A stretch of 64,000 nt of DNA from Brevibacillus choshinensis (GCF_001420695.1 NZ_LJJB01000010.1:1365114-1429113); one strand, 5' to 3'. Positions 8,758 to 18,304 are shown, counted from the stretch's first letter. Program-made: numbers and translations. The notes: generated by a model from the letters alone, not told the origin.

Positions 8758-10131
8758 TTAGTTTCCAAGAGCTGTTTCAAAGTTTACAACAGACAGGTTA
8801 TATTGAAGGATCGCTTTTTGGTACTGGTTCTCACGATTAGACAATTCTTCCTCTGCTTGAATCACTTCGAGGGTAGTTGCCAGACCATTTTCAAAGCGAA
8901 GATTCGTCAGACGATAGCTTTCTGCTGCAGAATCTTTCGCTGTTTTTTGGTAATCAATCGCTTCTCTGGCAGCATTGAGGTTCAAATAAGCCTGAGATAC
9001 TTCTTTGGAGATCGCGCGTTTTTGCTCTTCAATCGCCAATTGGGATTTCTCTACGTTGTTACGAGCTACACGTCCTGGCAAGGTGGATAGAGCAGAATAT
9101 TCCTCAATCAGCTTCACGTTCAGTTCAGCCAATTTCAGTTCTTCTTGTACTTTTGTCATTTCTACACGCTTGGCAATTGCTTGATCCTCAGCTTGCTTCA
9201 TGGTCATTTTGATTGGAGCAGTCTGCTTGTTGGAGGAAACAACCTTCCAGTCTTTCGTCAGGTCTACGCCCAAAAAGTCGTTCAGATCCATACGAGCGAC
9301 TTCTACACTATTCTTGGCGCTTGTCAGGTTGGCTTGCGCACCTGCCAATCCCATTTCAGCTTGCAGGACATCTGTTTTTGCCTTCGTACCCACTTTAAAT
9401 GCTGCGTTTGCTACTTTCAACTGAGTTTGGGCACGAGCCAAGCTCTGTTGTTTCAAGTTCAAGTCGTCTTGAGCAAAAATGAGGTTGTAATACGCTTGCT
9501 GTGCACCAAGCTTGATTTTACCTTCTGTTGCATTTACTTGCAGGGCATTCAGCTTTTTAGTCATCTCACCTTGTGCATTGCTGATGTACTTTGCTTTCGC
9601 AGCATTCAGAGATTCAATCATGTCGGCTGGCATGTCTGCAGACGTTTTATAGGAAAGCATTTGGTTAAGGTCAGCATTTTTCGCATCCAGACGAGCGGTT
9701 GCCAGAGTCGCGTTGGTCTCCAGCGCTTGTTGAATGGCTTTTTCCAAGGTTAATTCTGCACCAACACTAGCGGAAGGTGTAGTGGTAGCTGGAGTCGTAG
9801 TTGTTGGTGCAGTTGGTGCTGTTGTAGTTGTCGTAGTTGGAGCTGCTGTTGCTTTTTCAGTTGTTGTCGAGTTTGCAGCAGGTGCTGGGGTACCTGTGGT
9901 GGCTTGGTCTTTCGCATCAGTTGCAGTTGCTGCTGCTTCTGTTCCCGTTGCCGTCGTTTCTTTTGTGGCTGTAGCTTTGTCTTGCTCAGTTGTTGCGGTG
10001 ACTGCAGTCTTGGTTTGTTCGGTCGTAGCTGTATTTGCAGATGCCGTCAAGGTTCCTGCGCCAATCGCTGTAGTCAAAACTGCCGCCAAACTAATGGTCA
10101 TCCATTTTTTGTTTGAATATGGGAAATTCAC
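8758..10131 (-). CDS. TolC-family (outer membrane efflux protein-like) protein
   Basis: This 457-residue protein has a signal peptide or N-terminal membrane anchor (residues about 10-35), a low-complexity Thr/Ala/Pro linker (about 35-125), and a TolC/OEP-type domain to the C-terminus. The domain has two repeats of long coiled-coil helices; each begins with a LxxAIxxALETN-like or AEDQAIAKRVEM-like segment and ends with a GVDL-like or NGLAT-like turn. The start is GTG at 10131, eight bases after AAGGAG; an ATG seven codons earlier overlaps that site and is unlikely. TolC proteins normally span the outer membrane of diderms. Here the organism is a monoderm, and the gene lies just upstream of the S-layer gene on the same strand. 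A role in export or assembly across the thick wall and S-layer is inference. Confidence 0.8.
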   Translation of the reverse strand: MNFPYSNKKWMTISLAAVLTTAIGAGTLTASANTATTEQTKTAVTATTEQDKATATKETTATGTEAAATATDAKDQATTGTPAPAANSTTTEKATAAPTTTTTTAPTAPTTTTPATTTPSASVGAELTLEKAIQQALETNATLATARLDAKNADLNQMLSYKTSADMPADMIESLNAAKAKYISNAQGEMTKKLNALQVNATEGKIKLGAQQAYYNLIFAQDDLNLKQQSLARAQTQLKVANAAFKVGTKAKTDVLQAEMGLAGAQANLTSAKNSVEVARMDLNDFLGVDLTKDWKVVSSNKQTAPIKMTMKQAEDQAIAKRVEMTKVQEELKLAELNVKLIEEYSALSTLPGRVARNNVEKSQLAIEEQKRAISKEVSQAYLNLNAAREAIDYQKTAKDSAAESYRLTNLRFENGLATTLEVIQAEEELSNRENQYQKAILQYNLSVVNFETALGN

Positions 10132-10419
10132 TCGATTCCACTCCTTTTTCATTTGTGTTGATAGTAAAACCTTTCACTACTTGAAATATCACTGTTTGTC
10201 CCAAGATCACTATATCACAGAGTAATGTTTCGCACACGAAAAATTAGCGTTATACCACTATTTTCATAAGGGATTAGGCACACTGTATCATGTATAGATC
10301 ATCCCTTTCCTCTTTAGTACACTCATACCCCCTAGATTAATACGATTATGTGTCAAAAAAATTTCAGGATTCGCTTACAAATGTGCAACATGCTATCCTT
10401 TTCTTGAGGTGAATCGACT

Positions 10420-11073
10420 ATGCTGCAGCAATATAAAACCGTAGCCGGTTATGGAGAGGATTATATCGTTATTGAACGTTCCCGATTTATCGGCTATGCG
10501 CAACGGGTAACTACTGAAGAAGAGGCCAGTGCTTTTATCGCCATGATTAAAAAGAAGCATTGGGACGCGACACATAACTGCTCTGCCTTTGTCATCGGCG
10601 AGAATGATCAGATCCAGCGGTCAAGTGATGATGGTGAACCGAGCGGTACTGCAGGTAAACCGATCCTGGAATGCATCAAGAAAAATGGCGTGAAAGATAC
10701 GGTCGTTGTCGTAACACGTTATTTCGGTGGGATAAAGCTGGGGGCTGGAGGACTAGTTCGTGCTTATACGGCTGGGACCGTCACTGCTTTAAAGGCAGCT
10801 AAGATTGTCGTACATACGCTTCATCAGAAGATATCTGTGGATGTGGACTATCACTGGTGGGGGAAAGTCGAGAATGAACTGCGGTTGACGGAGCAACGCG
10901 TGGTAGGGACGGATTTTACCGATCGGGTCACTGCGCATGTACTCATTCCAGATGGTCATCAGGATGATTTTATCGCAGGCATGATTGATCTGACGAATGG
11001 ACAGGCGAAGATCGTGCTTGGAGATAAGGAATATGTCGAGGTGCCTGTTGAGGCTGTTGAGGACGAGGAATAG
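10420..11073 (+). CDS. yigZ: YigZ/IMPACT family protein
   Basis: This 217-residue cytosolic protein belongs to the YigZ/YvyE (IMPACT) family. The N-terminal domain (about residues 15-130) carries the family signature around NCSAFVIG, SSDDGEPSGTAGKPIL and VVVVTRYFGGIKLGAGGL. The C-terminal domain (about 135-215) is the ferredoxin-like DUF1949 part. Length is normal for the family. GAGGTG lies nine bases before the ATG at 10420. It is a single-gene unit, divergent from the TolC-family gene and closed by a strong terminator. Family members are linked to translation or proline peptide metabolism, but the biochemical role is not settled. Confidence 0.9.
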   Translation: MLQQYKTVAGYGEDYIVIERSRFIGYAQRVTTEEEASAFIAMIKKKHWDATHNCSAFVIGENDQIQRSSDDGEPSGTAGKPILECIKKNGVKDTVVVVTRYFGGIKLGAGGLVRAYTAGTVTALKAAKIVVHTLHQKISVDVDYHWWGKVENELRLTEQRVVGTDFTDRVTAHVLIPDGHQDDFIAGMIDLTNGQAKIVLGDKEYVEVPVEAVEDEE

Positions 11074-11091
11074 TGGGATAAAAAGAACGAA

Positions 11092-11126
11092 AAAAGCTGA
11101 AGAGGCGGATGACCTCTTCAGCTTTT
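11092..11126. terminator. Bidirectional terminator between yigZ and the large SLH gene
   Basis: A perfect 14-bp stem, AAAAGCTGAAGAGG (11092-11105) with CCTCTTCAGCTTTT (11113-11126), surrounds a seven-base loop. It serves yigZ from the left and the SLH gene (stop at 11156) from the right. Confidence 0.92.
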
Positions 11127-11155
11127 CTTCTATTATATACGTTTCAAATTGTGTG

Positions 11156-14100
11156 TTATTGTTTCGGCAGTTTTTTCAGCTGGACCATTACGCGAACCGT
11201 AATGACCGCCATCTCTGCACGAGTCAGATAGTTTGTTGGTTTAAAGCTGTAAGTTGGCTTTTTCACCGTTGCATCGTTTGGCTCACCATTCATCAGTTTT
11301 GCTTTGGCGACTACCAGTACGGATGGAGCTGCATAATACCCTACATCTTTGGCATCTGTAAACATTTTGTTCAGTGCCAGTTTGGATGCATCCAAGGTTG
11401 CTAGCTTCAAGTTCATCGCGCGAGCAATCATGATAGCTGCTTCTTCGCGAGTCAGTGTGTCATCTGGACGGAAGTAACCTGGCTGCTTACCGCGGATGAT
11501 ACCTGCACGAGCTGCTGTCTCGATGTACTTGTATTCGTAATCCCACTGATTGCGGTTTGGACGTACGTCCGTGAAGGTTGGCTCCAGAGGATCACGCTCG
11601 TTGCTATCGCGGTATGGACCTGCATTCACTGGCAATGCCAATGCTTTTACGAGCATGGTCGCAAACTCACCACGCGACATATCACGGTTTGCTCCAAAGG
11701 AACTGCCACTGTACGCTGGCATAACACCTTTTGCATAAAGGGTCTCAATCGCATCACGAGCATAATCATGATTCACAACATCATCATACGTCTCTCTTGT
11801 TTTCATGACCATGTAGAAACCAAAGCCTGCAAAAGGTACTTGTACCGTTTTGCTACCCGTATTTACGATCCCACCGATGTTTTTCCATTCATCACCGTTG
11901 TGGTAGTAAATAGTCAGGATGTTGTTTGCTGCATTAACAATAGAAGGATCGTATTTGATCGTGAGTGTTCCTCGGCGGCTAGGCACCAAGTTATCTTCCC
12001 AACGGCTCTTGAAGTCTTGCGCATCGCCTTCATCATAATACGGATCGCGACCACCTGGCGCTTCTATATCACCTGCGTCTACATAGTACAGCGGACTTGC
12101 GTAGTTGAAGTTGGATTCGAGAACTAGTCTGTCTTCCAAATCATCATCTGCGATGTTTACTTGTCCAGTCGTACGGTCTGCGATACCAAAGTAAAGCGGT
12201 ACGTCTACGAAAATGTCGCCATTTGGATCTTTGACTTCTTGGCCAGCACGACCATCATCTGGAGACAAGAGTACGGTTCCGGATGGGAACTTCAGGTCGA
12301 ACTGTTTTTCAAACACGCTGAACGCCACTTTTTTACCCAATACTTCACGGTATTCTGCACCGTTTACTGTGGAGTTTGCGTTGTAAATCTGGATTTGGTC
12401 ATTGTACGTACTGTCACCTACTACTACGGAGAACTTGATCGTGTTCAGACCTTTTTTGAGAGCTACCGTAGAGGTGAAGACATAGTACGTTTCTGGAATT
12501 GTTTTGCCCAAATCGTCGTCGTAGTAGAAATCGCGATTGGTCGTGTTCGTTACTTTAGCTTCGTTTTTGCCGAACAGTACTTTGTTGGCATTTTCCGCAA
12601 ATACTTTCACTACTGCGCTATTGCTGTTTACGATGATGTATTGGTCGGTTTCTTTTGCTTTTACTGGGGAGAGAACTTCCCAGCTGGAGTACTTTTGCTC
12701 GATGTTGATGTCATAGCGAATGACGGTACCGTTGTCATCTTCCGCTACGATCGTGTATACGGTAGTGCCGCCTTTTTTCAAGGTCAGCGGGAAGAGAGAC
12801 AGTTTTTGTTCTTGTTCTTGTGCGTTTGTAACTGCGTCTTGGATTTCTTCGACGAGGTCACCGTATTGCTTTGTGGTCATTTTCCCTTCGAATTTTGACC
12901 GGGAGATGGAATCAATGTTGCGTTTGTCGTAGATTTCTTCTAGATCATTATTCAACGCTGCGTCAAGACGTGCATTCACGTATTCTTGGTTGGTTGTATC
13001 CTGATCCCAGTCTCCACTCTTATAGCGGAAGTCGTTGATGCGTTTTCCATTTTTCTCGATGTAGACGTGTGTTGCATCTTTTACTGTAAAGCTGAGACTG
13101 CTCAGGAAGTTTGCTCCGGTTTTGTATGCGGATTCTGTTGCTTTTTTAGTCAACTCTTCCGTGTCGCCGTTAGAGTTGATCTCAAGTTTTATGTCTTCAA
13201 CTGCTGGCGTCTTGGATGTGTTATAGGAGACATTGTACGTAAAGACTGTTTGTGGAGCATCCTTCAAAATTACTTTAAGTACGTTGTTTCCTTTTTTGTA
13301 TGCCAGTTTCGTTTTTAAAATTCTAAACGTCGCTTTAGTCGTGTCAATTTCCGAACCAGTAAATGTAATCGGTTGATCGTTTAACGTAGCTTCAATATTG
13401 TAGCTGTTAGTCCCTACACTTTTCAGAACATAGTTATAAAGCTTACCATCCAAGTTTTGGATATCATTATCACTTTTTATTTGGTACCCATCTTCAAAGC
13501 TTCTAACTTGACCAGTTGTGTCTACATAGGTGATTTGTGCATACGGTGTAATTCGAACATCCAAAGTGTAATTAACTGATGTATCCCATACTATTGGGTC
13601 AGGTAATGTTGCAGGAGGTGTCTTAAGGTAACCAATCGTCAATTTCCCAAGACCTTGAGGTAATTTCTTCAAAGAAATTTTAGCCTGATTTGCAGGAGTT
13701 CCCGATCCTGGTGTTAATACATAATCAGTTCCTTCTGTCAGAACCTGAGAATTGTATAGAACTAACATATTGGTTTTGCTCGGAGTTATGTTTTCAGTGA
13801 TCACATTGAGATCCAACGGAGATGTAACAATGGTATTCGTACCCGTTGACGTAAGTGTTTGCATGCTTGCAGTATTCGTTGTTGAAACAATGATAGGTTT
13901 AGCTTTGTCAACATACTTTATCTCATACTCATAGTTATTAATGGTAATATATCCGGATGGGGAATCAATTAACCCACTAGAGCCTTTGGAAATGTACTGA
14001 TAGCTGAGACTAATTTTATAAGTTTTTCCGTCTTCAAAGGTATCAGCCGGAATATCCTCAAACTGTACATTGTACTCTGTAAATCCGCTTTGAGGATTTC

Positions 14101-15730
14101 CAACTGAAGAAAAATTGACCCCATTTGCCTTGACGAATTCTTTTTTAGTAGAACCTTCTGAAATGGTTACTTTAAACTGATCAAATACTTGTTGATTAGT
14201 TATATTCACGAATTTCACAAGTGCCGTTCCGTTCAGATCAATACCTGCCGCTGGCGAAGGGGCTGTCCCCTTCACAACTGTTTGTTGGTTCGGTTCTAAG
14301 GTTACCCCACCCGAATCAGTTATCAAACTAGCTTTGTAGAATTGGTCCGAGTTTCCAGATGAAGTAGTTGTCACAAGTAATTTCCGAATAAACGTACCAA
14401 CTTCTTTATCTTGATTATAGACACGGATTTCCAGGGTATTCTCACCCAGTTGTGATGGAACACTCAATCCAAAAGATCCTGTGCGATTAACGGATGTCTT
14501 GACTACGTCACCGGTACGCACATTTTTCACTTCAACCGTATCCGCATTCAGTGCTTTACCATCCATATTCAAGTTCAAACGGTTTAGCGATGGTACTGAG
14601 ATATAAGTAGGATTCGAGTTAACGTTTGGATCATTCAGTGGTGTATCGTTAATCTTTAAATCACTGACGAGTGGCGTATTATTGTATTGTACATAAAATT
14701 GATAGTGCTCTTTCGTTACATTCCCTACTTTTTCATAGAAGGCAATTTGGTTTAATCCAGGTTTTAAACCAATATCCGTAAAGGTAAACGTACTACCGTT
14801 AATCTGAGGTGCTGTATTACTTAAATCTTGTACGGTTTGACCATTATTGGTAATGATTTTCAGGCGTAAGTTACTACCACTTACTCCACTACCGAATGTA
14901 CCTGTCAAGGTGATTTTAGAGTCGCCATAGACTACCGGGGTATAAGCTGTAGTCCCACCAGTGAAGTTAGAAATGGTGATTGGGCTGTTCGTTGAGTTGT
15001 ACTCATAATAAACAGTCTCGTTCTCCGAAGTGTTGGATGCAAATAGTTGTATTGCATTCAGACCTGGAGCTAAATCAATATCCGGTATTGTAGTGCCGCC
15101 CCCATATAGTGTTCGTACGGTAGTCCCGTTTACTCTTACTTCCACGGCCTGTGTAACGTCTGTCGTATTAAGGACGCTGTATGTATACTTTAGACCCGAC
15201 AGCGTACGATTTGATACCTTAATCGGATCACTGGCGTAACGCCCAGTAGGAGAAACAGGTTCCGTAAATTTGAGTTTGGTAGATGGCGTTGTTGGAACAT
15301 ACTTATAATAAATCTCCGCAATGTCTTTCGCGGCGTCAGGCGTAACTTTAGGCTTCACTGTTACTTTGGTCAGACTCCCATCACCATTCAAGTAAAAGTT
15401 AGGCAAAGTCACCTTACCTGCAGTAAAATTGTTTGCGCTCGTGGTCGGAACTGTTACTCCGTCTACAGTTACATCCACACCTTGGTTATCTCTAGTAGAG
15501 TCTGTGTATGTCAGTTCAACTTTTGACAAGAGTTTTACATCCGTTAAGACAGGATCAGTACTTGTACCGCTACCACTGACCTTCGCAGGTGTAGTAACAT
15601 TTGTCCAATTGGTTCCAACTGGACCAACTGCCGCAAACGCAGGAACCGCCGGCAACACACCCGTGACAAGCAGCATCATCGTCAGGCACATGGCGAACCA
15701 ACGACGAAATTGTTGATATGGCTTTTTCAT
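11156..15730 (-). CDS. Large SLH-domain surface protein
   Basis: This 1524-residue exported protein has a signal peptide ending AFA (about residue 33), a very long region of Ig-like or beta-sandwich modules (Thr/Val/Asn-rich, with recurring phrases such as GLNxIxF), and three C-terminal SLH domains at about 1315-1368, 1386-1440 and 1457-1518 (SRGEFATML, TREEAAIMI, TRAEMAVIT). The SLH domains anchor it to the wall polymer; the extracellular part probably projects as a stalk. The start is ATG at 15730 with GGAGAGGTG close upstream. It is a single-gene unit with its own promoter and terminator. No catalytic motif is seen, so an adhesive or structural role is likely but unproven. Confidence 0.85.
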   Translation of the reverse strand: MKKPYQQFRRWFAMCLTMMLLVTGVLPAVPAFAAVGPVGTNWTNVTTPAKVSGSGTSTDPVLTDVKLLSKVELTYTDSTRDNQGVDVTVDGVTVPTTSANNFTAGKVTLPNFYLNGDGSLTKVTVKPKVTPDAAKDIAEIYYKYVPTTPSTKLKFTEPVSPTGRYASDPIKVSNRTLSGLKYTYSVLNTTDVTQAVEVRVNGTTVRTLYGGGTTIPDIDLAPGLNAIQLFASNTSENETVYYEYNSTNSPITISNFTGGTTAYTPVVYGDSKITLTGTFGSGVSGSNLRLKIITNNGQTVQDLSNTAPQINGSTFTFTDIGLKPGLNQIAFYEKVGNVTKEHYQFYVQYNNTPLVSDLKINDTPLNDPNVNSNPTYISVPSLNRLNLNMDGKALNADTVEVKNVRTGDVVKTSVNRTGSFGLSVPSQLGENTLEIRVYNQDKEVGTFIRKLLVTTTSSGNSDQFYKASLITDSGGVTLEPNQQTVVKGTAPSPAAGIDLNGTALVKFVNITNQQVFDQFKVTISEGSTKKEFVKANGVNFSSVGNPQSGFTEYNVQFEDIPADTFEDGKTYKISLSYQYISKGSSGLIDSPSGYITINNYEYEIKYVDKAKPIIVSTTNTASMQTLTSTGTNTIVTSPLDLNVITENITPSKTNMLVLYNSQVLTEGTDYVLTPGSGTPANQAKISLKKLPQGLGKLTIGYLKTPPATLPDPIVWDTSVNYTLDVRITPYAQITYVDTTGQVRSFEDGYQIKSDNDIQNLDGKLYNYVLKSVGTNSYNIEATLNDQPITFTGSEIDTTKATFRILKTKLAYKKGNNVLKVILKDAPQTVFTYNVSYNTSKTPAVEDIKLEINSNGDTEELTKKATESAYKTGANFLSSLSFTVKDATHVYIEKNGKRINDFRYKSGDWDQDTTNQEYVNARLDAALNNDLEEIYDKRNIDSISRSKFEGKMTTKQYGDLVEEIQDAVTNAQEQEQKLSLFPLTLKKGGTTVYTIVAEDDNGTVIRYDINIEQKYSSWEVLSPVKAKETDQYIIVNSNSAVVKVFAENANKVLFGKNEAKVTNTTNRDFYYDDDLGKTIPETYYVFTSTVALKKGLNTIKFSVVVGDSTYNDQIQIYNANSTVNGAEYREVLGKKVAFSVFEKQFDLKFPSGTVLLSPDDGRAGQEVKDPNGDIFVDVPLYFGIADRTTGQVNIADDDLEDRLVLESNFNYASPLYYVDAGDIEAPGGRDPYYDEGDAQDFKSRWEDNLVPSRRGTLTIKYDPSIVNAANNILTIYYHNGDEWKNIGGIVNTGSKTVQVPFAGFGFYMVMKTRETYDDVVNHDYARDAIETLYAKGVMPAYSGSSFGANRDMSRGEFATMLVKALALPVNAGPYRDSNERDPLEPTFTDVRPNRNQWDYEYKYIETAARAGIIRGKQPGYFRPDDTLTREEAAIMIARAMNLKLATLDASKLALNKMFTDAKDVGYYAAPSVLVVAKAKLMNGEPNDATVKKPTYSFKPTNYLTRAEMAVITVRVMVQLKKLPKQ

Positions 15731-15792
15731 ATTTTCACCTCTCCATAATTTCTGTTACTCGTGTTCAGCCCGCTTCTCACTATAAGTTCGGG

Positions 15793-15821
15793 CTTATACT
15801 CTCCCTTACTTTATCGGACAA
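15793..15821 (-). promoter_or_regulatory. Promoter of the large SLH gene
   Basis: On the minus strand TTGTCC (15816-15821) and TATAAG (15793-15798) are 17 bases apart. The -10 is one arm of an inverted repeat, TATAAG ttcggg CTTATA at 15781-15798, which could form an operator. Confidence 0.6.
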
Positions 15822-15861
15822 TCATCGCTCGTACTTAAGGGTTTCCCCCTAAATAATGGTG

Positions 15862-15890
15862 AAAAAAAAGCCCCTGCATCAGCAGGAGCT
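15862..15890 (-). terminator. Terminator after tagO
   Basis: AGCCCCTGC (15869-15877) pairs with GCAGGAGCT (15882-15890) with one mismatch; on the minus strand a run of eight T residues follows. It lies 20 bases beyond the tagO stop. Confidence 0.88.
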
Positions 15891-15909
15891 CTCTTTCTAT
15901 TTTTCTACG

Positions 15910-17010
15910 CTATTGAGTTCTTCGCTGTTCCTCCGCCTGCTTCAATCGCATCCGTCGATACGCATTGATCAACGGGCGGTGGCGGCGACTTACCAGGCCG
16001 ACAATTTCCGTTGCGAGGTGGGTCACAATCAGGAGTGCAATCATGACAATGATGGTTGTCCACTTGGTGGTCTTGGTCAGCAGGATCGCCATCGTTCCGA
16101 AGAAGATGCTGATCGAGTAAATGGTCAAAACCGTTCTACGGTGGGACAGGCCCATGTTGAGCAGACAGTGGTGCAAGTGCCCTTTGTCGGGGCTGGAAAT
16201 TGGCTTTTTGTTGACAATTCGGCGCACGATAGCAAAGAATGTGTCCCAGAGTGGAACGCCCAGCACGACGATCGGGATGATGAAAGAAACGAATAGCGCT
16301 TCTTTAAAGCCCATGATCGACAGGGCAGCCAAGTTGAAGCCTAAAAAGAGTGAACCGGTGTCGCCCATGAACAGGCGGGCCGGGTGAAAGTTGAAGTACA
16401 GAAAACCGAGTATCGCTCCGAGGAGCACAAAACAGTAGATCGCGACGTTGTGATCGCCCATCAGCAGCGCCATGATTGCCATCGTCGCGGTGGCAATAGC
16501 AGAAACACCAGCCGATAGACCGTCCAAACCGTCAATCAGATTGACTGCATTGGTCACTCCAACGATCCAGAACATCGTGATCGGGATCGCTAGCCACATG
16601 AGCCATCCGCTACTGAAATCGATGCTGCCCGTGTAGGGAAGATTGACGACACCAATTTTCAGACCAAATGGAATGACGACAATCGCAGTGGCGACCAATT
16701 GGCCAAGCAGCTTCCATTTTGGCGAGAGCTGGTACTTGTCATCCAGCATTCCCACGATCATCACAATCGAGCTACCGATGAAAATCCCCAGCATTTCCCC
16801 CATGCTCGAGTAGGGAACGAATAGGAAGAACGCCACCAAATAACCCAGGTAAATGGCCAAGCCACCCATCCGCGGCATGATCCGCGTATGTACCTTGCGT
16901 TGGTTAGGTGCATCCACAGCTCCTACTTTGACTGCGAGCTTTTTGACATAGGGTGTTGCGATAAATGATACGATCAGCGAAGTCAGAAATCCGAGGATTA
17001 ATGTAGACAT
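15910..17010 (-). CDS. tagO: Undecaprenyl-phosphate N-acetylglucosaminyl-1-phosphate transferase
   Basis: This 366-residue multi-pass membrane enzyme of the MraY/WecA family transfers GlcNAc-1-phosphate from UDP-GlcNAc to undecaprenyl phosphate, the first step of teichoic acid or secondary wall polymer synthesis. About ten membrane helices are visible. Catalytic and Mg-binding motifs are present: GMLDDKY, NLIDGLDGLSAG, FMGDTGSLFLG and the HLHH loop. ATG at 17010 follows AGAGGAG by eight bases. It is the last gene of a two-gene unit behind tagA (gap 27 bases). Because tagA follows the same pathway, TagO rather than a capsule-type enzyme is the likeliest assignment. Confidence 0.9.
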   Translation of the reverse strand: MSTLILGFLTSLIVSFIATPYVKKLAVKVGAVDAPNQRKVHTRIMPRMGGLAIYLGYLVAFFLFVPYSSMGEMLGIFIGSSIVMIVGMLDDKYQLSPKWKLLGQLVATAIVVIPFGLKIGVVNLPYTGSIDFSSGWLMWLAIPITMFWIVGVTNAVNLIDGLDGLSAGVSAIATATMAIMALLMGDHNVAIYCFVLLGAILGFLYFNFHPARLFMGDTGSLFLGFNLAALSIMGFKEALFVSFIIPIVVLGVPLWDTFFAIVRRIVNKKPISSPDKGHLHHCLLNMGLSHRRTVLTIYSISIFFGTMAILLTKTTKWTTIIVMIALLIVTHLATEIVGLVSRRHRPLINAYRRMRLKQAEEQRRTQ

Positions 17011-17037
17011 CGACTGTTCTCCTCTCTACGGGTGCAT

Positions 17038-17775
17038 CTAGGAGCGGAACCTCCATTTTTCTTTCAAGACAGTCAGGACAAACCGCGGAATGGCGATCTG
17101 ACGCTTCCAGCGTGAAGGCTGGGAGGCCAGGCGATAGAACCACTCCAGATGCAGTTTCTGCCAAATGACAGGGGCACGCTTTACTTTCCCGGAAATGACG
17201 TCAAAGCTGCCGCCAACTCCCATCATCAGGGAAGCATTCAACTGATCGCGATACTTGACCATCCATTCTTCCTGTCTCGGCGCACCCAACGCCACAAACA
17301 AGAGGTGGGGCTTTTTCTCTGCGATTTCCTGCACGATTTGTTCTTCTTCGTCTTGTCGGAAATATCCGTCCCGATACCCAACTACGCACGCGCTCGGATA
17401 GCGCTCAGCCAGCTTTTCTGCAGCCAGGCTGATTACCTCCGGGTGCGCTCCCAACAAATATACATTCCAACGGCGCCGATCTGCTTCTGCCATCAAGGCT
17501 TCGAGTAGCTCAACTCCCGTAACGCGCTCATAGATTGGCTGATTCGTCCATTTGGCTGCATAGACAATGCCGATACCATCAGGAACGACATAGGCTTGTT
17601 CAACAATGGAACGAAAGCCCCGATGCTCTCTCGCCAGCATGACGATCTCGGGATTGGCGGTTACTACGTGTGTGTGCTCTCCGCTCTCAATCCTCTCGAC
17701 CATGTAATCCACGCTCTCGCGAAAGCCTCGTGTAGTAAACGGTACACCTAATATACTTGCGACCTGTTTGGTCAA
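17038..17775 (-). CDS. tagA: N-acetylglucosaminyldiphosphoundecaprenol N-acetyl-beta-D-mannosaminyltransferase
   Basis: This WecG/TagA/CpsF-family glycosyltransferase (about 245 residues) adds ManNAc from UDP-ManNAc to the TagO product and so makes the wall-polymer linkage disaccharide. Family motifs are TANPEIV, VVPDGIG (the conserved catalytic Asp), FVALGAPRQEEW and VGGSFDVISG. An open frame begins at TTG 17790 without a ribosome site; I prefer the in-frame TTG at 17775, which has AAGGTG six bases upstream (GTG at 17784 is the other option). It precedes tagO. MnaA, which makes its donor substrate, is encoded at 59756-60904 in this window. Confidence 0.9.
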   Translation of the reverse strand: MTKQVASILGVPFTTRGFRESVDYMVERIESGEHTHVVTANPEIVMLAREHRGFRSIVEQAYVVPDGIGIVYAAKWTNQPIYERVTGVELLEALMAEADRRRWNVYLLGAHPEVISLAAEKLAERYPSACVVGYRDGYFRQDEEEQIVQEIAEKKPHLLFVALGAPRQEEWMVKYRDQLNASLMMGVGGSFDVISGKVKRAPVIWQKLHLEWFYRLASQPSRWKRQIAIPRFVLTVLKEKWRFRS

Positions 17776-17819
17776 TGGTTTCACCTTCAATGTATAAGTT
17801 GCCCACTAGCCATTTTACC

Positions 17820-17859
17820 TGAAAAGAAAGGCACATTCAAGATGATCATGAATGTGCCT
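17820..17859 (-). terminator. Terminator overlapping the 3' end of fabZ
   Basis: An 11-bp perfect stem pairs 17829-17839 with 17849-17859 around a nine-base loop, followed on the minus strand by TTTCTTTTC. The right arm encodes the last residues of FabZ and the stop codon lies in the loop. Confidence 0.85.
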
Positions 17860-18304
17860 GAGCTGCTGCAGTAAGTGCAAACATCAATCCGCCTTCAGCT
17901 ACAACCTTGCCATTTACCAATGCTTTCCCATATCCTTTGCCGACTGTTCCGCGAACGCGAGTCAGCTCAACATCGAGCGTTAGCGTATCGCCGGGCTTTA
18001 CTTGGTCTTTGAATCGAAACTCATCGATCCCTGCAAACAGTCCGATTTTTCCTTGATGTTCCTCCATGCTCAGCATGGCTACTGCTCCTACCTGCGCCAA
18101 AGCTTCCACAATTAGGACGCCTGGCATCACTGGATAGCCTGGAAAATGACCTTGAAAGAACGGTTCGTTGATCGTTACGTTCTTTACGCCAACTGCTCGC
18201 TTGCCTTGCTCCAGCTCCACAATCTTGTCTACCAGCAAAAACGGATACCGATGAGGAATGATTTCTTGAATCTGTACGATATCTAAAGGCGCTTTAATTT
18301 CCAT
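17846..18304 (-). CDS. fabZ: 3-hydroxyacyl-ACP dehydratase
   Basis: FabZ dehydrates 3-hydroxyacyl-ACP to trans-2-enoyl-ACP in fatty acid elongation. The 152-residue protein is a single hot-dog domain with the catalytic pair His53 ([11 protein letters not shown]) and Glu67 (VEALAQ) in the usual spacing, and an N-terminal [13 protein letters not shown] motif. I start at the ATG at 18304, which has GGAGCGG upstream; an earlier in-frame ATG at 18325 lies before that ribosome site. Its stop lies within a terminator stem. In B. subtilis the homologue is also beside flhP. Confidence 0.95.
   Translation of the reverse strand: MEIKAPLDIVQIQEIIPHRYPFLLVDKIVELEQGKRAVGVKNVTINEPFFQGHFPGYPVMPGVLIVEALAQVGAVAMLSMEEHQGKIGLFAGIDEFRFKDQVKPGDTLTLDVELTRVRGTVGKGYGKALVNGKVVAEGGLMFALTAAAQAHS

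Noticed and set aside
10153-10419. Promoters for the TolC-family gene and yigZ in the divergent gap
   Set aside because: Several weak -10-like hexamers exist (for example TATCCT near 10394 on plus), but none has a matching -35 at good spacing, so no call is made.
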